64,000 nt of DNA from Campylobacter bilis (GCF_016806695.1 NZ_WUED01000003.1:62001-126000), one strand, 5' to 3'; positions 9,423-19,333 are shown, counted from the stretch's first letter. Made by a program: numbers and translations. The notes: generated by a model not told the origin, from the sequence alone.

Positions 9423-9866
9423 TTAGAAAGAATAAGCTATAAAAATGACAAACATATAGCGGCTTAATTTTCCTAATGAGATAAAAATAATGCTTTTTAA
9501 TAAAGAATATTTTGCAAAGCCAAGTCCTAATACAAAGAGATCGCCTATAAAAGGTAAAAAACTTAAAAAAGCAAAAATACTTCCAAATCGGGTAAAATTG
9601 ACATTAAAATTTTCTAGCTTTTTTAAGGATTTACTAAAGTATTTTTCTAAAATTTTTTCTTTTCCAAGATAGGCTAAAGCATAAGTGCTTAAACTTCCTA
9701 AGGTATTAGCCAAACTTGCAACTATGAGTACAAGAGTGGGGTTAAATTGAAGTTTTATGAAGCCTAAAACAAAAGCTTCGCTTGCCAAAGGTAAAAGCGT
9801 ACTTGAAAGAAAACATACTATAAAAAGCCCTAAATAATTTGTATCATTGTATAAAAAATCAAACAT
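9423..9866 (-). CDS. YqaA/DedA-like small membrane protein
   Basis: A 147-residue hydrophobic protein resembling the YqaA branch of the SNARE-associated/VTT (DedA) group: an N-terminal hydrophobic stretch with LPLASEAFVLGF, then ASLANTLGSLSTYALAYLGK, and a helical hairpin with FLPFIGDLFVLGLGF. The substrate is unknown; DedA relatives flip lipids or affect membrane homeostasis. It starts 3 bp after the uvrA stop, so it is cotranscribed with uvrA. From memory, C. jejuni carries two further genes between polA and this one; they are absent here. Confidence 0.75.
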   Translation of the reverse strand: MFDFLYNDTNYLGLFIVCFLSSTLLPLASEAFVLGFIKLQFNPTLVLIVASLANTLGSLSTYALAYLGKEKILEKYFSKSLKKLENFNVNFTRFGSIFAFLSFLPFIGDLFVLGLGFAKYSLLKSIIFISLGKLSRYMFVIFIAYSF

Positions 9867-9868
9867 TG

Positions 9869-12694
9869 TTATAGTTTTTTTGAATTTTGAAGTTCTAAAT
9901 CTAAATAATACCCTGTGTAAGAGTGGGTTTTTTTGTGTTCTTTAGCGACTTTTTCTACGCTGCCACAGCTTATTACTTTTCCGCCTTTAACTCCTCCTTC
10001 AGGTCCCATGTCTATGATATAATCAGCATTTTTAATCACATCTAAATTGTGTTCTATTACAAAAACGGAATTTTTAAGATCAACTAAATGTTGTAAAACT
10101 AAAATGAGTTTATTCACATCTTCAAAATGAAGTCCTGTTGTGGGTTCATCAAGTATATATAATGTTTTGCCTGTATCGCTACGGCTTAATTCTTTGGCTA
10201 ATTTAATCCTTTGTGCCTCGCCCCCACTTAAAGTCGTAGCATTTTGTCCTAAGGTAAGATAATCTAAGCCTACTTTGACTAAAGTGTCTAGTTTTTGGCG
10301 TATTTTAGGTATAGCACTGAAAAATTCACTCGCTTCTAAAATACTCATATTTAAAATTTCACTGATATTTTTGCCTTTATATTGGATTTCTAAGGTAGAA
10401 TCATTATAGCGTTTGCCATGACAAGTATCACAAATAACCATGACATCGGGCAAGAAATGCATTTCTATTTTGATTTCTCCATCTCCGCTACATTTTTCGC
10501 ATCTTCCTCCTTTGACATTAAAAGAAAAACGTCCGGCTTTATAACCGCGCATTTTTGCCTCTTTAGTAGCAGCAAAAAGATTGCGGATTTCATCCATGGC
10601 ACCTGTATAAGTAGCAGGATTAGAGCGTGGGGTGCGTCCTATGGGGCTTTGATCAAGATAAATTACTTTATCAAGTTTTTCTAGCCCTTGTATTTGCACT
10701 CCACCTAATTTTTTGACTTTTTTAGTACGGTTTAATTCTTCTTGGGCAAAAGGAAGTAGGGTTTGAAGTATGAGTGAGCTTTTTCCAGAGCCTGAAACCC
10801 CAGTGATGGCGACTAAATTTTGCAGAGGAAATTTTACATTTAAATTTTTAATATTATTGATATTAATATTTTTAAGTTCTAGCCATTCTTTTTGTGGACG
10901 GTTTTGAAGCTGTGCAATTTGTTTTTTCCCATTCATATAAAGTGCGGTTTGGCTTTTGCTTTTTAAAAGTTCTTTATAAGTTCCACTAAATACTACTTCA
11001 CCACCAAATTTTCCAGCTTTAGGGCCAATATCTACTATAAAATCAGCTTCTTGTATAGTCATTTTATCGTGTTCTACAACGATTAAAGTATTGCCCTTTT
11101 GTTGTAAATTTCTTAAAGTTTTAATGAGTTTTGAAGTGTCTTTTTCATGAAGTCCTATACTAGGTTCATCTAAAACATACATTACTCCGCTTAAACCGCT
11201 GCCAATTTGTGAGGCTATGCGAATTCTTTGTGCCTCACCTCCGCTAATGGTTCTTGCGTCACGACCTAAAGAGAGATAGCCTAAACCCACATCGTATAAA
11301 AAGAAAAGCCTTTCATTGATTTCTTTTAAAATAGCCTTGCTAATGAGTTTTTGTTGTTCGCTAAGATAGGAGAAATTTTCCTCATTAGCAAAAAAAGCTG
11401 TGCTATCTTCTATACTCATATCTAAAATTTCTCCTAATCCTTTTTTGGCTACTTTTACTGCTAGGCTTTCAGGTTTTAAACGGTGCCCTTTGCAATCTTT
11501 GCAGATTTTTTCACTCATGTATTCTGCAAGATCTTTTTCATCTTTTAGCATTTCATAGGCCATTTTTACTACACCTTCAAAGGTACGCTTTAAGTGGTTT
11601 CTTTTCCAAAGAAATTCTATAGTTTTAGCATTGCCGTATAGTACGAGACGTTTTTGATCTTCGTTAAGTTCTGCAAAAGGTATTTTTATGGGAATATCGT
11701 TTTGTTCGCAAAAGGCAATGAGAAATTTATAATAATAGCTTTTGTTAAAACCATACATGATTTTAATAGCGCCATTTTCAAGACTTAAGCTTTCATTGAT
11801 GATTTTTGTCATATCTAAAGTATAGCGGATTCCTAAACCATCACAACTTTGACAGGCCCCTTTAGGGGAATTAAAAGAAAAGCTTAAAGGTTCAAGTGGG
11901 ATAAAAGAAATTTTACAATCAAAACAGGCTGAATGCTCGCTAAAATGATAGTGTTTGTGAAGTCCTACTTCTTCAGGATTTAAAACTTCAATTTCTATTT
12001 CGCCAAAACTTTCTTGCAAACCTTTTTCTATATCACTTGCAAGGCGTGAGAGTAAATCTTCTTCAATTTGAAGGCGATCTATGACTAATTTTATGGTGTG
12101 TTTTTTGGTTTTAGCAAGTTCTATTTCTTCATCAAGTCGTACTAAAACTCCATCAATTTGTGCTCTTACGTAGCCTTTATTGCGTAAATTTTCAAGTAAA
12201 TCTGTATAAGTTCCCTTTTTTTCGCGTACGAGTGGGGCATAGATGATGATTTTTGAACCTTTAGGAAATTTTAAGATTTCATTGACTATATCGCTTGCAT
12301 CCATAGATGAAATTTCTTTGCCACATTGATGGCAATGTTGAAGACCTATCCTTGCATATAAAAGCCTAAGATAATCATAAATTTCAGTAATGGTTCCAAC
12401 CGTAGATCGAGGGTTTTTAGAAGTGGTTTTTTGATCTATAGCAATAGCAGGGGTTAGACCTTCGATTTTATCCACATCAGGTTTATTAACTTTGTCTAAA
12501 AATTGTCTTGCATAAGCACTTAAGCTTTCTATATAACGGCGTTGTCCTTCAGCATAAAGCGTGCCAAAAGCGAGTGTAGATTTGCCGCTTCCACTAAGCC
12601 CTGTGAAAACAATGAGTTTGTTTTTTGGGATTTGAAGATTGATATTTTTAAGATTATTTTCTTTTGCACCAATGATTTTTATGATATTATTCAT
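9869..12694 (-). CDS. uvrA: excinuclease ABC subunit A
   Basis: The damage-recognition ATPase of nucleotide excision repair. The 941-residue length is full. It has two ABC modules: Walker A motifs GLSGSGKST near the start and GVSGSGKSS in the second half, each followed by an ABC signature (SGGEAQRIRIA and SGGEAQRIKLA). Zinc-binding cysteine sets are CHQCG, CFDCK...CQSCDG and CEKCSGDG...CDTCHGKRY. A putative -10 lies at 12738-12743, after the terminator of the upstream transporter. Confidence 0.97.
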   Translation of the reverse strand: MNNIIKIIGAKENNLKNINLQIPKNKLIVFTGLSGSGKSTLAFGTLYAEGQRRYIESLSAYARQFLDKVNKPDVDKIEGLTPAIAIDQKTTSKNPRSTVGTITEIYDYLRLLYARIGLQHCHQCGKEISSMDASDIVNEILKFPKGSKIIIYAPLVREKKGTYTDLLENLRNKGYVRAQIDGVLVRLDEEIELAKTKKHTIKLVIDRLQIEEDLLSRLASDIEKGLQESFGEIEIEVLNPEEVGLHKHYHFSEHSACFDCKISFIPLEPLSFSFNSPKGACQSCDGLGIRYTLDMTKIINESLSLENGAIKIMYGFNKSYYYKFLIAFCEQNDIPIKIPFAELNEDQKRLVLYGNAKTIEFLWKRNHLKRTFEGVVKMAYEMLKDEKDLAEYMSEKICKDCKGHRLKPESLAVKVAKKGLGEILDMSIEDSTAFFANEENFSYLSEQQKLISKAILKEINERLFFLYDVGLGYLSLGRDARTISGGEAQRIRIASQIGSGLSGVMYVLDEPSIGLHEKDTSKLIKTLRNLQQKGNTLIVVEHDKMTIQEADFIVDIGPKAGKFGGEVVFSGTYKELLKSKSQTALYMNGKKQIAQLQNRPQKEWLELKNININNIKNLNVKFPLQNLVAITGVSGSGKSSLILQTLLPFAQEELNRTKKVKKLGGVQIQGLEKLDKVIYLDQSPIGRTPRSNPATYTGAMDEIRNLFAATKEAKMRGYKAGRFSFNVKGGRCEKCSGDGEIKIEMHFLPDVMVICDTCHGKRYNDSTLEIQYKGKNISEILNMSILEASEFFSAIPKIRQKLDTLVKVGLDYLTLGQNATTLSGGEAQRIKLAKELSRSDTGKTLYILDEPTTGLHFEDVNKLILVLQHLVDLKNSVFVIEHNLDVIKNADYIIDMGPEGGVKGGKVISCGSVEKVAKEHKKTHSYTGYYLDLELQNSKKL

Positions 12695-12737
12695 AGTTAT
12701 TCCTAAAGAATTATAAGCATTATTAAATAAAACTAGG

Positions 12738-12743
12738 ATTTTA
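12738..12743 (-). promoter_or_regulatory. putative -10 box for uvrA
   Basis: The minus strand reads GCTAAAATC, giving TAAAAT 44 bp before the uvrA ATG. It lies just downstream of the terminator-like hairpin of the TauE-type gene, as expected for an independent uvrA promoter. Confidence 0.5.
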
Positions 12744-12756
12744 GCATAATAATATT

Positions 12757-12778
12757 AAAAAAACTTGGGTTAAGTTTT
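12757..12778 (-). terminator. terminator after the TauE-type transporter gene
   Basis: On the minus strand AAAACTT (12778-12772) pairs with AAGTTTT (12766-12760) around a five-base loop, and the second arm continues into a run of T. It lies 8 bp after the transporter stop codon. The stem is AT-rich, so strength is uncertain. Confidence 0.55.
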
Positions 12779-12786
12779 AATTGAAG

Positions 12787-13572
12787 TTAAAAATTGATCA
12801 AAGCTAATTTATTAAGCAAAGAATGAGTAGTCCCAAGTATTGATAAGGCATATACACAAAGTAAGATTTTTCTATGGGCTGAAATATGCATTTTTTCTAT
12901 GATTTTTATACCTATAAAAACTCCTATCATTGAAGCAATGCCTACTAAAATACCTTTATGGATGACCTCAGAATTTATAACTCCAGAATTAGCAAAAGAA
13001 ATGATTCCTGAAAAGGATGCAAAAATTACAAAAAATAAAGATAAAGAAACGACTTTTTTACTATCATACCCTAAAAAATATGCCAAAATAGGTGCGATTA
13101 AAAGTCCTCCACCTATTCCTAAAGAAATAGCAAAAATCCCAGTAAAACTTCCAGCAATAAACAAAACTGTATTTTTTACCCAAATACTTTTTGGGCTTTT
13201 ATTTACATTTTCTTTAATAGCAAAGGCGTATTTGATGAAAAATAGACAACTCACCCCTAAAAACACGCTAGTAAGGGTTACATCACTTAAGGCTTTTAAA
13301 AGCATTCCACTAAAGCTTGCCCCTAAAAGTCCCCCAAGTCCTATTATAATGCCATCTTTTAAGTTTAAATTCTTTTTTTTGTAATTGATAAAGGATCCAA
13401 AAACTGCTGCAAAAATCATTTGAAATACAGAAATTGTAATGGCATGATGAGCACTTGATCCCAGTATAAACATAGAAGGGACTATAATCATACCCCCGCC
13501 AATTCCAAAAAGTCCAGAAGCAATACCTGAAATTATTCCTACTATGAGATAAGGTAAATCTGTAATTTGCAT
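12787..13572 (-). CDS. TauE/SafE family membrane transporter
   Basis: A 261-residue polytopic protein of the TauE/SafE (DUF81) family, associated with export or uptake of sulfite, sulfonates and other organic anions. The duplicated glycine-rich repeat is clear: GIASGLFGIGGGMIIVPSMF near the start and GIFAISLGIGGGLLIAPIL in the second half. About eight hydrophobic segments are present. Nothing nearby fixes the substrate. It stands alone, divergent from the trp leader. Confidence 0.85.
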   Translation of the reverse strand: MQITDLPYLIVGIISGIASGLFGIGGGMIIVPSMFILGSSAHHAITISVFQMIFAAVFGSFINYKKKNLNLKDGIIIGLGGLLGASFSGMLLKALSDVTLTSVFLGVSCLFFIKYAFAIKENVNKSPKSIWVKNTVLFIAGSFTGIFAISLGIGGGLLIAPILAYFLGYDSKKVVSLSLFFVIFASFSGIISFANSGVINSEVIHKGILVGIASMIGVFIGIKIIEKMHISAHRKILLCVYALSILGTTHSLLNKLALINF

Positions 13573-13840
13573 AGTTCTTCCTAAGCTATTAAAATATTTA
13601 AATAAGGCATAATTTTATCTTATTAAGGCTAAGTATTATCTTAGTTTTTCTAAAGATAAAGGTTTTTTGTAGGATTAAAATTACAATGAGACTTGAAAAA
13701 TCCCTAAATATTCAAATATTTTATAAAATTATTTTATATTTTAAAGATAAATTTATATTTATTGATTTAAAATTAGTCAGCTTTTTAATTCTAAAAAGTC
13801 TTTTGGAATTTTAAAATATAACTTTAAAGAAAGGCAGAAG
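13573..13840. other. intergenic region between the TauE-type gene and the trp leader
   Basis: Very AT-rich spacer forming most of the 406-bp gap between the transporter and trpE. It should contain the promoters of both divergent units. The only obvious element is the TAAAAT/TATAAC cluster at 13812-13822 just before the leader ORF. A 42-codon ATG ORF at 13686 has no convincing ribosome-binding site and AT-driven composition, so I do not call it a gene. Confidence 0.6.
13812..13822 (+). promoter_or_regulatory. putative -10 region of the trp operon promoter
   Basis: TAAAAT (13812-13817) and the overlapping TATAAC (13817-13822) are the best -10 candidates upstream of the trp leader. Either would start the RNA about 12-17 bases before the leader ATG. 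That is the short distance expected for a leader-peptide attenuator. Confidence 0.5.
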
Positions 13841-13915
13841 ATGAGTGAAAATAGTTTTTTCAGTGATTTTTTAATTTTGCAGCTTACACACACTCCTTGC
13901 TCTTGGCGCCTCTAA
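13841..13915 (+). CDS. candidate trp leader peptide (24 aa)
   Basis: A 24-codon ORF with a good ribosome-binding site (AAAGG, 13830-13834) lies between a plausible promoter and trpE. Its C-terminus reads LTHTPCSWRL, with one TGG Trp codon three codons before the TAA. The last five sense codons are TGC TCT TGG CGC CTC, several of them rare in so AT-rich a genome, which would favour slow translation. The 63-base gap to trpE is U-rich, and CTTTTTT right after the leader can pair with the AAAAAAG of the trpE Shine-Dalgarno. A role in Trp-responsive control is inference; no classical GC-rich attenuator terminator is visible. Confidence 0.65.
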   Translation: MSENSFFSDFLILQLTHTPCSWRL

Positions 13916-13919
13916 ACTA

Positions 13920-13973
13920 CTTTTTTATCTGATTTTTATTATTTTTTAATTTTTTATTTTTACCAAAAAAGGT
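13920..13973 (+). promoter_or_regulatory. possible Shine-Dalgarno-masking element before trpE
   Basis: CTTTTTT at 13920-13926 is complementary to AAAAAAG at 13965-13971, which is part of the trpE ribosome-binding site (AAAAAAGG). A ribosome paused at the leader Trp codon (13904-13906) would cover or crowd the left arm and leave the site open. A ribosome that finishes the leader would leave it free to pair. The stem is only seven mostly A-U pairs, so it would be weak alone. Confidence 0.35.
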
Positions 13974-13978
13974 TTATT

Positions 13979-15226
13979 ATGTTTGTTAATAAGATAAATT
14001 TTTATTACAGACAAATCCTTGAAAGATTTGAAAATTCATATTTTGTAGAGGATTTGACTAGGTTTATTATAGGAATTGATTGTGATTATTTAGATGCTAA
14101 TGAAATTTCGTTTAAGGATTTTAAAGCAAAATATTATGAAGCTTTATCTGAAAACAAAATTTGCGATTATGCAGGATTTTTTGGAGTTTTTAGTGCAGAC
14201 TTTGTGTCTTTGTTTGAAAATATTTCTTTTTCTTCTGAAAAAAATTACGATTTTCCTTTGTTTTTATTTGCTAATGCTAAGGCTTATTTGATTTATGAAA
14301 AAACTAGCAAAATGTTTTTTAAATTCGGAGCTTTGAAATATTTTGATTATCTTAAAGATGATTTAAGACCCTTGCGTCAAAAACAAGATAATGATTTTGA
14401 AATTTTAAACTCTTTAGAAGAGGAAAAAAATGATTTTTTACAAATGTGTCAAAAAGCCAAAGAATATCTTTTAAATGGGGACATTTTTCAAGTGGTTTTA
14501 AGTAAGCAACTTTGTATTAAACATAAGCTCAATGCTTTAGATTATTATGAACAATTAAATTGTTTAAATCCTAGTGCTTATATGTTTTATTTTCCGAGTA
14601 GATATGGGGTAGTTTTAGGAACTTCACCAGAGTTTTTATTAAAAATTAAAAATAAAGAGCTTTTTCTAGCTCCTATTGCAGGGACTAGAAAGCTAGAAGA
14701 TAATTTGAGTGCCCTTGTTTTAAAAAATGAGCTTTTAAATGATGAAAAAGAATTAAGTGAACACAAAATGCTAGTGGATTTAGCTAGAAATGATGCTTCT
14801 AAATTCGGCATTAATACAAGGGTTGAAAATCTTTTTTCCATTATTAAAAATCAATTTGTTATGCATATGGTAAGTGAAGTGTATGCAACTATGAAAGAAA
14901 ATGCCAGTATTTTTGATGTGATTGAAGCGGTTTTTCCTGCAGGGACTTTAAGCGGAACTCCAAAGATAAGGGCGTTAGAAATTATTAATGAACTTGAAAG
15001 TTGTAATCGGGGTGTTTATGGAGGTGCGATAGGATTTTTAAATTTTAATCAAGATCTGACTTTGGCAATTTTAATCCGTTCGGCTTTTTTTACTAAGAAT
15101 AGGGCTTATTTATCAAGTGGAGCGGGTATTGTATTACAAAGTGATAGTCAAAAAGAATACGAAGAAATTTGCGCTAAACGTAAAGCACTCATAGTAGCTT
15201 TTGAAAATTTAAAAAAAGGAAAGTAA
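13979..15226 (+). CDS. trpE: anthranilate synthase component I
   Basis: It converts chorismate to anthranilate using ammonia from the TrpG domain encoded next. At 415 residues it is shorter than the roughly 520-residue enterobacterial enzymes, the difference being in the N-terminal region. Chorismate-binding motifs are intact: LAPIAGTRK, HKMLVDLARND, AGTLSGTPKIRA, YGGAIGFLNF and SSGAGIV. The stop overlaps the trpGD start as TAATG. It is the first gene of a complete trpE-GD-F-B-A operon. Confidence 0.96.
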   Translation: MFVNKINFYYRQILERFENSYFVEDLTRFIIGIDCDYLDANEISFKDFKAKYYEALSENKICDYAGFFGVFSADFVSLFENISFSSEKNYDFPLFLFANAKAYLIYEKTSKMFFKFGALKYFDYLKDDLRPLRQKQDNDFEILNSLEEEKNDFLQMCQKAKEYLLNGDIFQVVLSKQLCIKHKLNALDYYEQLNCLNPSAYMFYFPSRYGVVLGTSPEFLLKIKNKELFLAPIAGTRKLEDNLSALVLKNELLNDEKELSEHKMLVDLARNDASKFGINTRVENLFSIIKNQFVMHMVSEVYATMKENASIFDVIEAVFPAGTLSGTPKIRALEIINELESCNRGVYGGAIGFLNFNQDLTLAILIRSAFFTKNRAYLSSGAGIVLQSDSQKEYEEICAKRKALIVAFENLKKGK

Positions 15227-16830
15227 TGATAGTTTTGATCGATAATTATGATTCTTTTGTTTTTAATGTAAAAAATATGTTAGAAAGTCTAAGCAAAGAT
15301 GAAATTTTAGTATATAGAAATGATGCTATTTCTCTTGATGAAATTAAAAAATTAAATCCTACTCATATAGTTTTAAGTCCTGGACCAAAGCATCCAAGCC
15401 AAAGTGGGGTTTGTCTTGAAATTTTTAAAGCAAGAATTGATATTCCAGTTTTAGGCATTTGTTTAGGACATCAAGCTTTAGCTTTAGCTTTTGATTCTTT
15501 GGTATTAAGAATGCAAGAAGCTGTGCATGCAAAAAGCACTCTTATTAAACAATGTAGAAAAAATGAGTTGTTTGAGGGCTTGCCACAGGAATTTGATGTG
15601 ATGCGTTATCATTCTTTAGAGGTAAAACAGCTTTCAGATGAGCTTGAAATTTTAGCACTTGATCAAAAAGGTGTGATTATGGCTTTAAAGCATAAGCATT
15701 TGCCTTATTTTGGGGTTCAATTTCATCCTGAAAGTTATTTTAGTGAGTATGGCATGCAAATTCTTTCTAATTTTTTAAAACAAAAGGCGAAAAAATCAGA
15801 AGAGAAAGAAAAGCAATTAAGTTTTTATCTTCAGCAAATGAGTGAGAATCATTTCTTAAAAAGTCATGATTTTGAACAAATTTGTAAGATTATTATGTCA
15901 GGAGATTATGAAATTTTACAGATGGCGGCTTTGCTTGTTTTAATTACAGAAAAGTCTTTAAATGAGGAATCTTTAAGTGCTTTTGTAAGGCAAATTTTAA
16001 GTTATTCTAAGACTTTTAGTGATCAAAGCGATATGATTGATATTTGTGGCACAGGAGGAGATGGCTTTAAAAGTATCAATGTTTCTACAACCAGTGCTTT
16101 TATTTTAGCAGCCTTAGGAGTAAGGGTTGCTAAGCATGGAAATTATGCCATTTCAAGTTCTAGCGGTAGTACAGACGTACTTCATGCTTTAAAGATCATT
16201 ACTCCTAATACTTTAGAAAAGGCTTTAAAATATTTAAATGAACAAGGGCTTAGTTTTTTACACGCACCTTTTTTTCATCCTTTAGTAGGACAATTAAAAC
16301 AAATAAGATCAAGGCTTGGAATAAGAACAGTTTTTAATGTTTTAGGGCCTTTGTTGCATCCTAATTTAAAATTAAAATACCAATTAATGGGAAATTATCA
16401 CGCACCCGTGCATAAACTTTTAGCTGAGGTTTTAAAAAATTTAGGACGTAAGAAAGCTTTAATAGTAAGGGGAAATGATGGCATGGATGAAATCAGTATT
16501 TGTGCTGAGACTAAGATTTATGAACTTTGTGAGGGAGAAATTTCACAATATTGTGTTTATCCTGAACAATTTGGGTTTAAAAGGGCTTCTCATGCTGAAA
16601 TTAAAGGTGCTAGTGCACATGAAAATGCTAAAGACTTGCTTGATATTTTAAGTGGAAAAATGCAAGGAGCAAAATTTGATCTTGTTATTTTAAATGCTAT
16701 GTTTGCGCTTTATACAGCTAATGAAGTAAGTTCGCCTTTAAAGGCTAAAGATATCATCTTAAAAGCCATACATTCAGGTAAGGTTATAGAGTATTTTAAG
16801 GAGTATCAAGACTATGTTAAAACTTCTTAA
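15226..16830 (+). CDS. trpD: TrpG-TrpD fusion: glutamine amidotransferase and anthranilate phosphoribosyltransferase
   Basis: A 534-residue bifunctional protein. The N-terminal class I glutamine amidotransferase (about 1-190) has the nucleophile Cys79 in LGICLGHQ and the His167/Glu169 pair in VQFHPES. A charged linker rich in Lys and Glu (about 186-198) leads to the phosphoribosyltransferase with ICGTGGDG at about 273-280 and the [13 protein letters not shown] stretch. It links glutamine-derived ammonia to the following step of Trp synthesis. It overlaps trpF by 17 bp. Confidence 0.96.
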   Translation: MIVLIDNYDSFVFNVKNMLESLSKDEILVYRNDAISLDEIKKLNPTHIVLSPGPKHPSQSGVCLEIFKARIDIPVLGICLGHQALALAFDSLVLRMQEAVHAKSTLIKQCRKNELFEGLPQEFDVMRYHSLEVKQLSDELEILALDQKGVIMALKHKHLPYFGVQFHPESYFSEYGMQILSNFLKQKAKKSEEKEKQLSFYLQQMSENHFLKSHDFEQICKIIMSGDYEILQMAALLVLITEKSLNEESLSAFVRQILSYSKTFSDQSDMIDICGTGGDGFKSINVSTTSAFILAALGVRVAKHGNYAISSSSGSTDVLHALKIITPNTLEKALKYLNEQGLSFLHAPFFHPLVGQLKQIRSRLGIRTVFNVLGPLLHPNLKLKYQLMGNYHAPVHKLLAEVLKNLGRKKALIVRGNDGMDEISICAETKIYELCEGEISQYCVYPEQFGFKRASHAEIKGASAHENAKDLLDILSGKMQGAKFDLVILNAMFALYTANEVSSPLKAKDIILKAIHSGKVIEYFKEYQDYVKTS

Positions 16831-17416
16831 AATTTGTGGTATTAAAGATGAGAAAAATGCTAAAGATTTAGCCGTTTTAAAGGTAGATTTTTTTGGATTA
16901 ATTTTTGCTAAAAGTCCAAGACAAGTAAGTTTAGAGCAAGCTGAGCTTTTAAGTGCTATTTTTCATAAAGAATTTAAGCAGGTTGTGGGTGTGTTTGTAG
17001 ATGAAAGCTTGGATGAAATTTTAGAGTGCATACAAAAAGCAAAACTTGATGGGGTGCAAATTTATCGCCGTATCACTTATGAAGAATGGGTGATTTTAAA
17101 AGCAAAAAAGGTTTTTATTTGGCAGGTTGTAAGTATGGCAAATAGCTTAAAATTAGAGGGAAAATTTTATGCTGATTTGTTATGTTTTGATGCTAAAGGG
17201 CTTTTAAAAGGGGGTAATGGAGTGAGTTTTGATTGGGATTTATTAAAATCTTATACTAAGGACTTTGTTTTAGCAGGGGGTATAGGTTTGCAAAATATTC
17301 AAGAAGCTTTAAAAACCAAGGCTAAAATTTTAGATCTGAATTCAAAACTTGAAGATGAACAAGGTTTAAAAGATATAAAAAAAGTAAAACGAATTTTAAA
17401 GGAGTTAAAAAGATGA
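16814..17416 (+). CDS. trpF: phosphoribosylanthranilate isomerase
   Basis: The third Trp pathway step, an Amadori rearrangement in a TIM-barrel enzyme. The 200-residue protein has [12 protein letters not shown] at the start (general base Cys in the KICG motif), [12 protein letters not shown] and a phosphate-binding [11 protein letters not shown]. The expected catalytic Asp lies in LDLNSKLED near the end. The ATG lies within the last codons of trpGD, and the end overlaps trpB as ATGA. It is not fused to TrpC, and no trpC is present in this operon. Confidence 0.93.
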   Translation: MLKLLKICGIKDEKNAKDLAVLKVDFFGLIFAKSPRQVSLEQAELLSAIFHKEFKQVVGVFVDESLDEILECIQKAKLDGVQIYRRITYEEWVILKAKKVFIWQVVSMANSLKLEGKFYADLLCFDAKGLLKGGNGVSFDWDLLKSYTKDFVLAGGIGLQNIQEALKTKAKILDLNSKLEDEQGLKDIKKVKRILKELKR

Positions 17417-18573
17417 AAAAAGCATATTATGGGGATTTTGGTGGACAGTTTTTACCTGAAAGTGCTATGTTTGCCCTTTGTGAGCTTGAAAGTGCTTTTT
17501 TGAAATTTTCTAAGGATAAATTCTTTAAAAAAGAACTTAATATGCTTTTAAAAACTTATGTAGGACGCCCAACACCGCTTTATTTTGCAAGAAATCTGAG
17601 TAAAAAATATAAGCATGAAATTTATTTAAAACGCGAGGATTTAAATCATACAGGTGCGCATAAAATCAACAATGCTATAGCTCAAGTGCTTTTAGCTAAA
17701 AAAATGGGAAAGAAAAAAGTTATAGCAGAAACAGGAGCAGGGCAACATGGCTTAGCTACAGCAACTGCAGCAGCACTTTTGGGTTTAGAATGTGAAATTT
17801 ATATGGGTGCTGTTGATGTCCAAAGGCAAACTTTAAATGTTTATAAAATCGAGCTTTTAGGTGCTAAAGTCCATGCAGTACAAAAGGGTTTTAAAACTTT
17901 AAAAGAAGCCACAACAGCAGCCATTCAAGCTTGGGTGGGAGATATTGAAAATATTTTTTATGTTGTTGGGAGTGCAGTGGGGCCTCATCCTTATCCTAAA
18001 ATAGTAACACATTTTCAAAGTGTTATAGGTAAAGAATGCAAAATGCAACTTAAAAAGTTTGGTAAGAAGGCAGATTATATCATTGCTGCAGTTGGAGGAG
18101 GAAGCAATGCTGCAGGGATTTTTTATGATTTTATTAAAGATGAGAGTGTTAATCTTATAGGTATTGAAGCGGGTGGACTTGGTGTTAAAACCCCTTATCA
18201 TGCAGCCACTTTAAGTAAAGGCAAAACAGGTATCATCCATGGTATGAAAACAAAAGTTTTGCAAGATGATTTAGGCAATATTTTGCCTGTGCATAGTATT
18301 TCTGCAGGACTTGATTATCCAGGAGTGGGTCCTTTGCATGCTTTTTTGTTTGAGAGTAAAAGGGCTAAATATTATCCTATAAATGATCAAGAGTGTATGA
18401 AGGCTTTAAAATTGCTTTGTAAAGAAGAAGGAATTATTGCAGCTATTGAGAGTTCGCATGCTTTAGCGTATTTAGAAAAACTTTGTGTGCGTTTAAAGAA
18501 AAAAAGTGTTATAGTAGTAAATCTTTCAGGTAGGGGTGATAAAGATATGCAAGTGATTAAAGAATACAAATAA
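17413..18573 (+). CDS. trpB: tryptophan synthase beta chain
   Basis: The PLP enzyme that joins indole and serine. The 386-residue protein has the Schiff-base lysine in HTGAHKINN, the KREDLNHTG substrate loop, ETGAGQHG, and the PLP phosphate-binding GGGSNA. This is the TrpB1 type that works with TrpA. It overlaps trpF by 4 bp and is followed 10 bp later by trpA. Confidence 0.97.
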   Translation: MKKAYYGDFGGQFLPESAMFALCELESAFLKFSKDKFFKKELNMLLKTYVGRPTPLYFARNLSKKYKHEIYLKREDLNHTGAHKINNAIAQVLLAKKMGKKKVIAETGAGQHGLATATAAALLGLECEIYMGAVDVQRQTLNVYKIELLGAKVHAVQKGFKTLKEATTAAIQAWVGDIENIFYVVGSAVGPHPYPKIVTHFQSVIGKECKMQLKKFGKKADYIIAAVGGGSNAAGIFYDFIKDESVNLIGIEAGGLGVKTPYHAATLSKGKTGIIHGMKTKVLQDDLGNILPVHSISAGLDYPGVGPLHAFLFESKRAKYYPINDQECMKALKLLCKEEGIIAAIESSHALAYLEKLCVRLKKKSVIVVNLSGRGDKDMQVIKEYK

Positions 18574-18583
18574 AGGTTGAGTT

Positions 18584-19333
18584 ATGGTTGATTTTAGACA
18601 ATTTTATAAAGAAAATGCAAATGTTGCTTATATGGTTTTAGGTTATCCAAACCTAGAAACTAGTAAGGCTTTTTTGCAAAACTTAGATCAAAGTCCTATT
18701 GATATTTTAGAATTAGGCATTGCTTATAGTGATCCTATTGCTGATGGTGAATTGATAAGCGATGCAGCCAAAAAAGCTTTAGACGAAGGTGCTGATATTT
18801 ATAGTGTTTTTGAACTTTTAAGTGGAATAAAAACAAAAAAAGCTTTGATTTTCATGGTGTATTATAGTTTGATCTTTTCTTATGGTTTAAAATCCTTTGT
18901 TAAAAAGGCAAAGTCTTTGGGTATTTGTGCTTTGATTGTGCCTGAATTGAGTTTTGAAGAAAGTTATGATTTAGATAAAGAATGCCAAAAATATGGCATT
19001 ATTCTTATTAGTTTTGTAAGTATTACAACGCCTAAAGAAAGAGTAGAAAAATTAGTAAAAAATGCTAAAGGATTTATTTATTTATTAGCAAGTATAGGTA
19101 TAACAGGAACTAAAAGCGTTGAAGAAAAGATTTTGCAAGATAAAGTAAAGCAAATCCGAACTTTTACTAATTTACCTATTTTTATAGGCTTTGGTATTAA
19201 AAATAATCAAGATGTAAAGAAAATGCGAAAAATTGCTGATGGGGTGATTGTAGGAACTAGTGTGGTGGAGTGTTTTAAGTATGAGAATGTGGATATGATT
19301 ATGCAAGGTATTGAAGAAATTTTCAAAAAATGA
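18584..19333 (+). CDS. trpA: tryptophan synthase alpha chain
   Basis: It cleaves indole-3-glycerol phosphate to indole, which is channelled to TrpB. The 249-residue TIM barrel keeps the catalytic Glu in LELGIAYSDP and the catalytic Asp in DPIADGE. The phosphate loop is IGFGIKNNQD. The sequence is diverged from enterobacterial TrpA but the key residues remain. It is the last gene of the operon; no strong hairpin terminator is visible in the 70 bp after it. The indole-glycerol phosphate synthase gene trpC must lie elsewhere. Confidence 0.95.
   Translation: MVDFRQFYKENANVAYMVLGYPNLETSKAFLQNLDQSPIDILELGIAYSDPIADGELISDAAKKALDEGADIYSVFELLSGIKTKKALIFMVYYSLIFSYGLKSFVKKAKSLGICALIVPELSFEESYDLDKECQKYGIILISFVSITTPKERVEKLVKNAKGFIYLLASIGITGTKSVEEKILQDKVKQIRTFTNLPIFIGFGIKNNQDVKKMRKIADGVIVGTSVVECFKYENVDMIMQGIEEIFKK

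Noticed and set aside
12899-13384. A 161-codon plus-strand ORF opposite the TauE-type gene
   Set aside because: It is antisense to a well-supported membrane-protein gene, with no ribosome-binding site and the Lys/Ile/Pro-rich composition typical of shadow frames.
13686-13814. A 42-codon ATG ORF between the TauE-type gene and the trp leader
   Set aside because: No properly spaced ribosome-binding site, composition follows the AT-rich spacer, and it would overlap the likely trp promoter. It may correspond to an annotated small gene in some genomes but I see no support.
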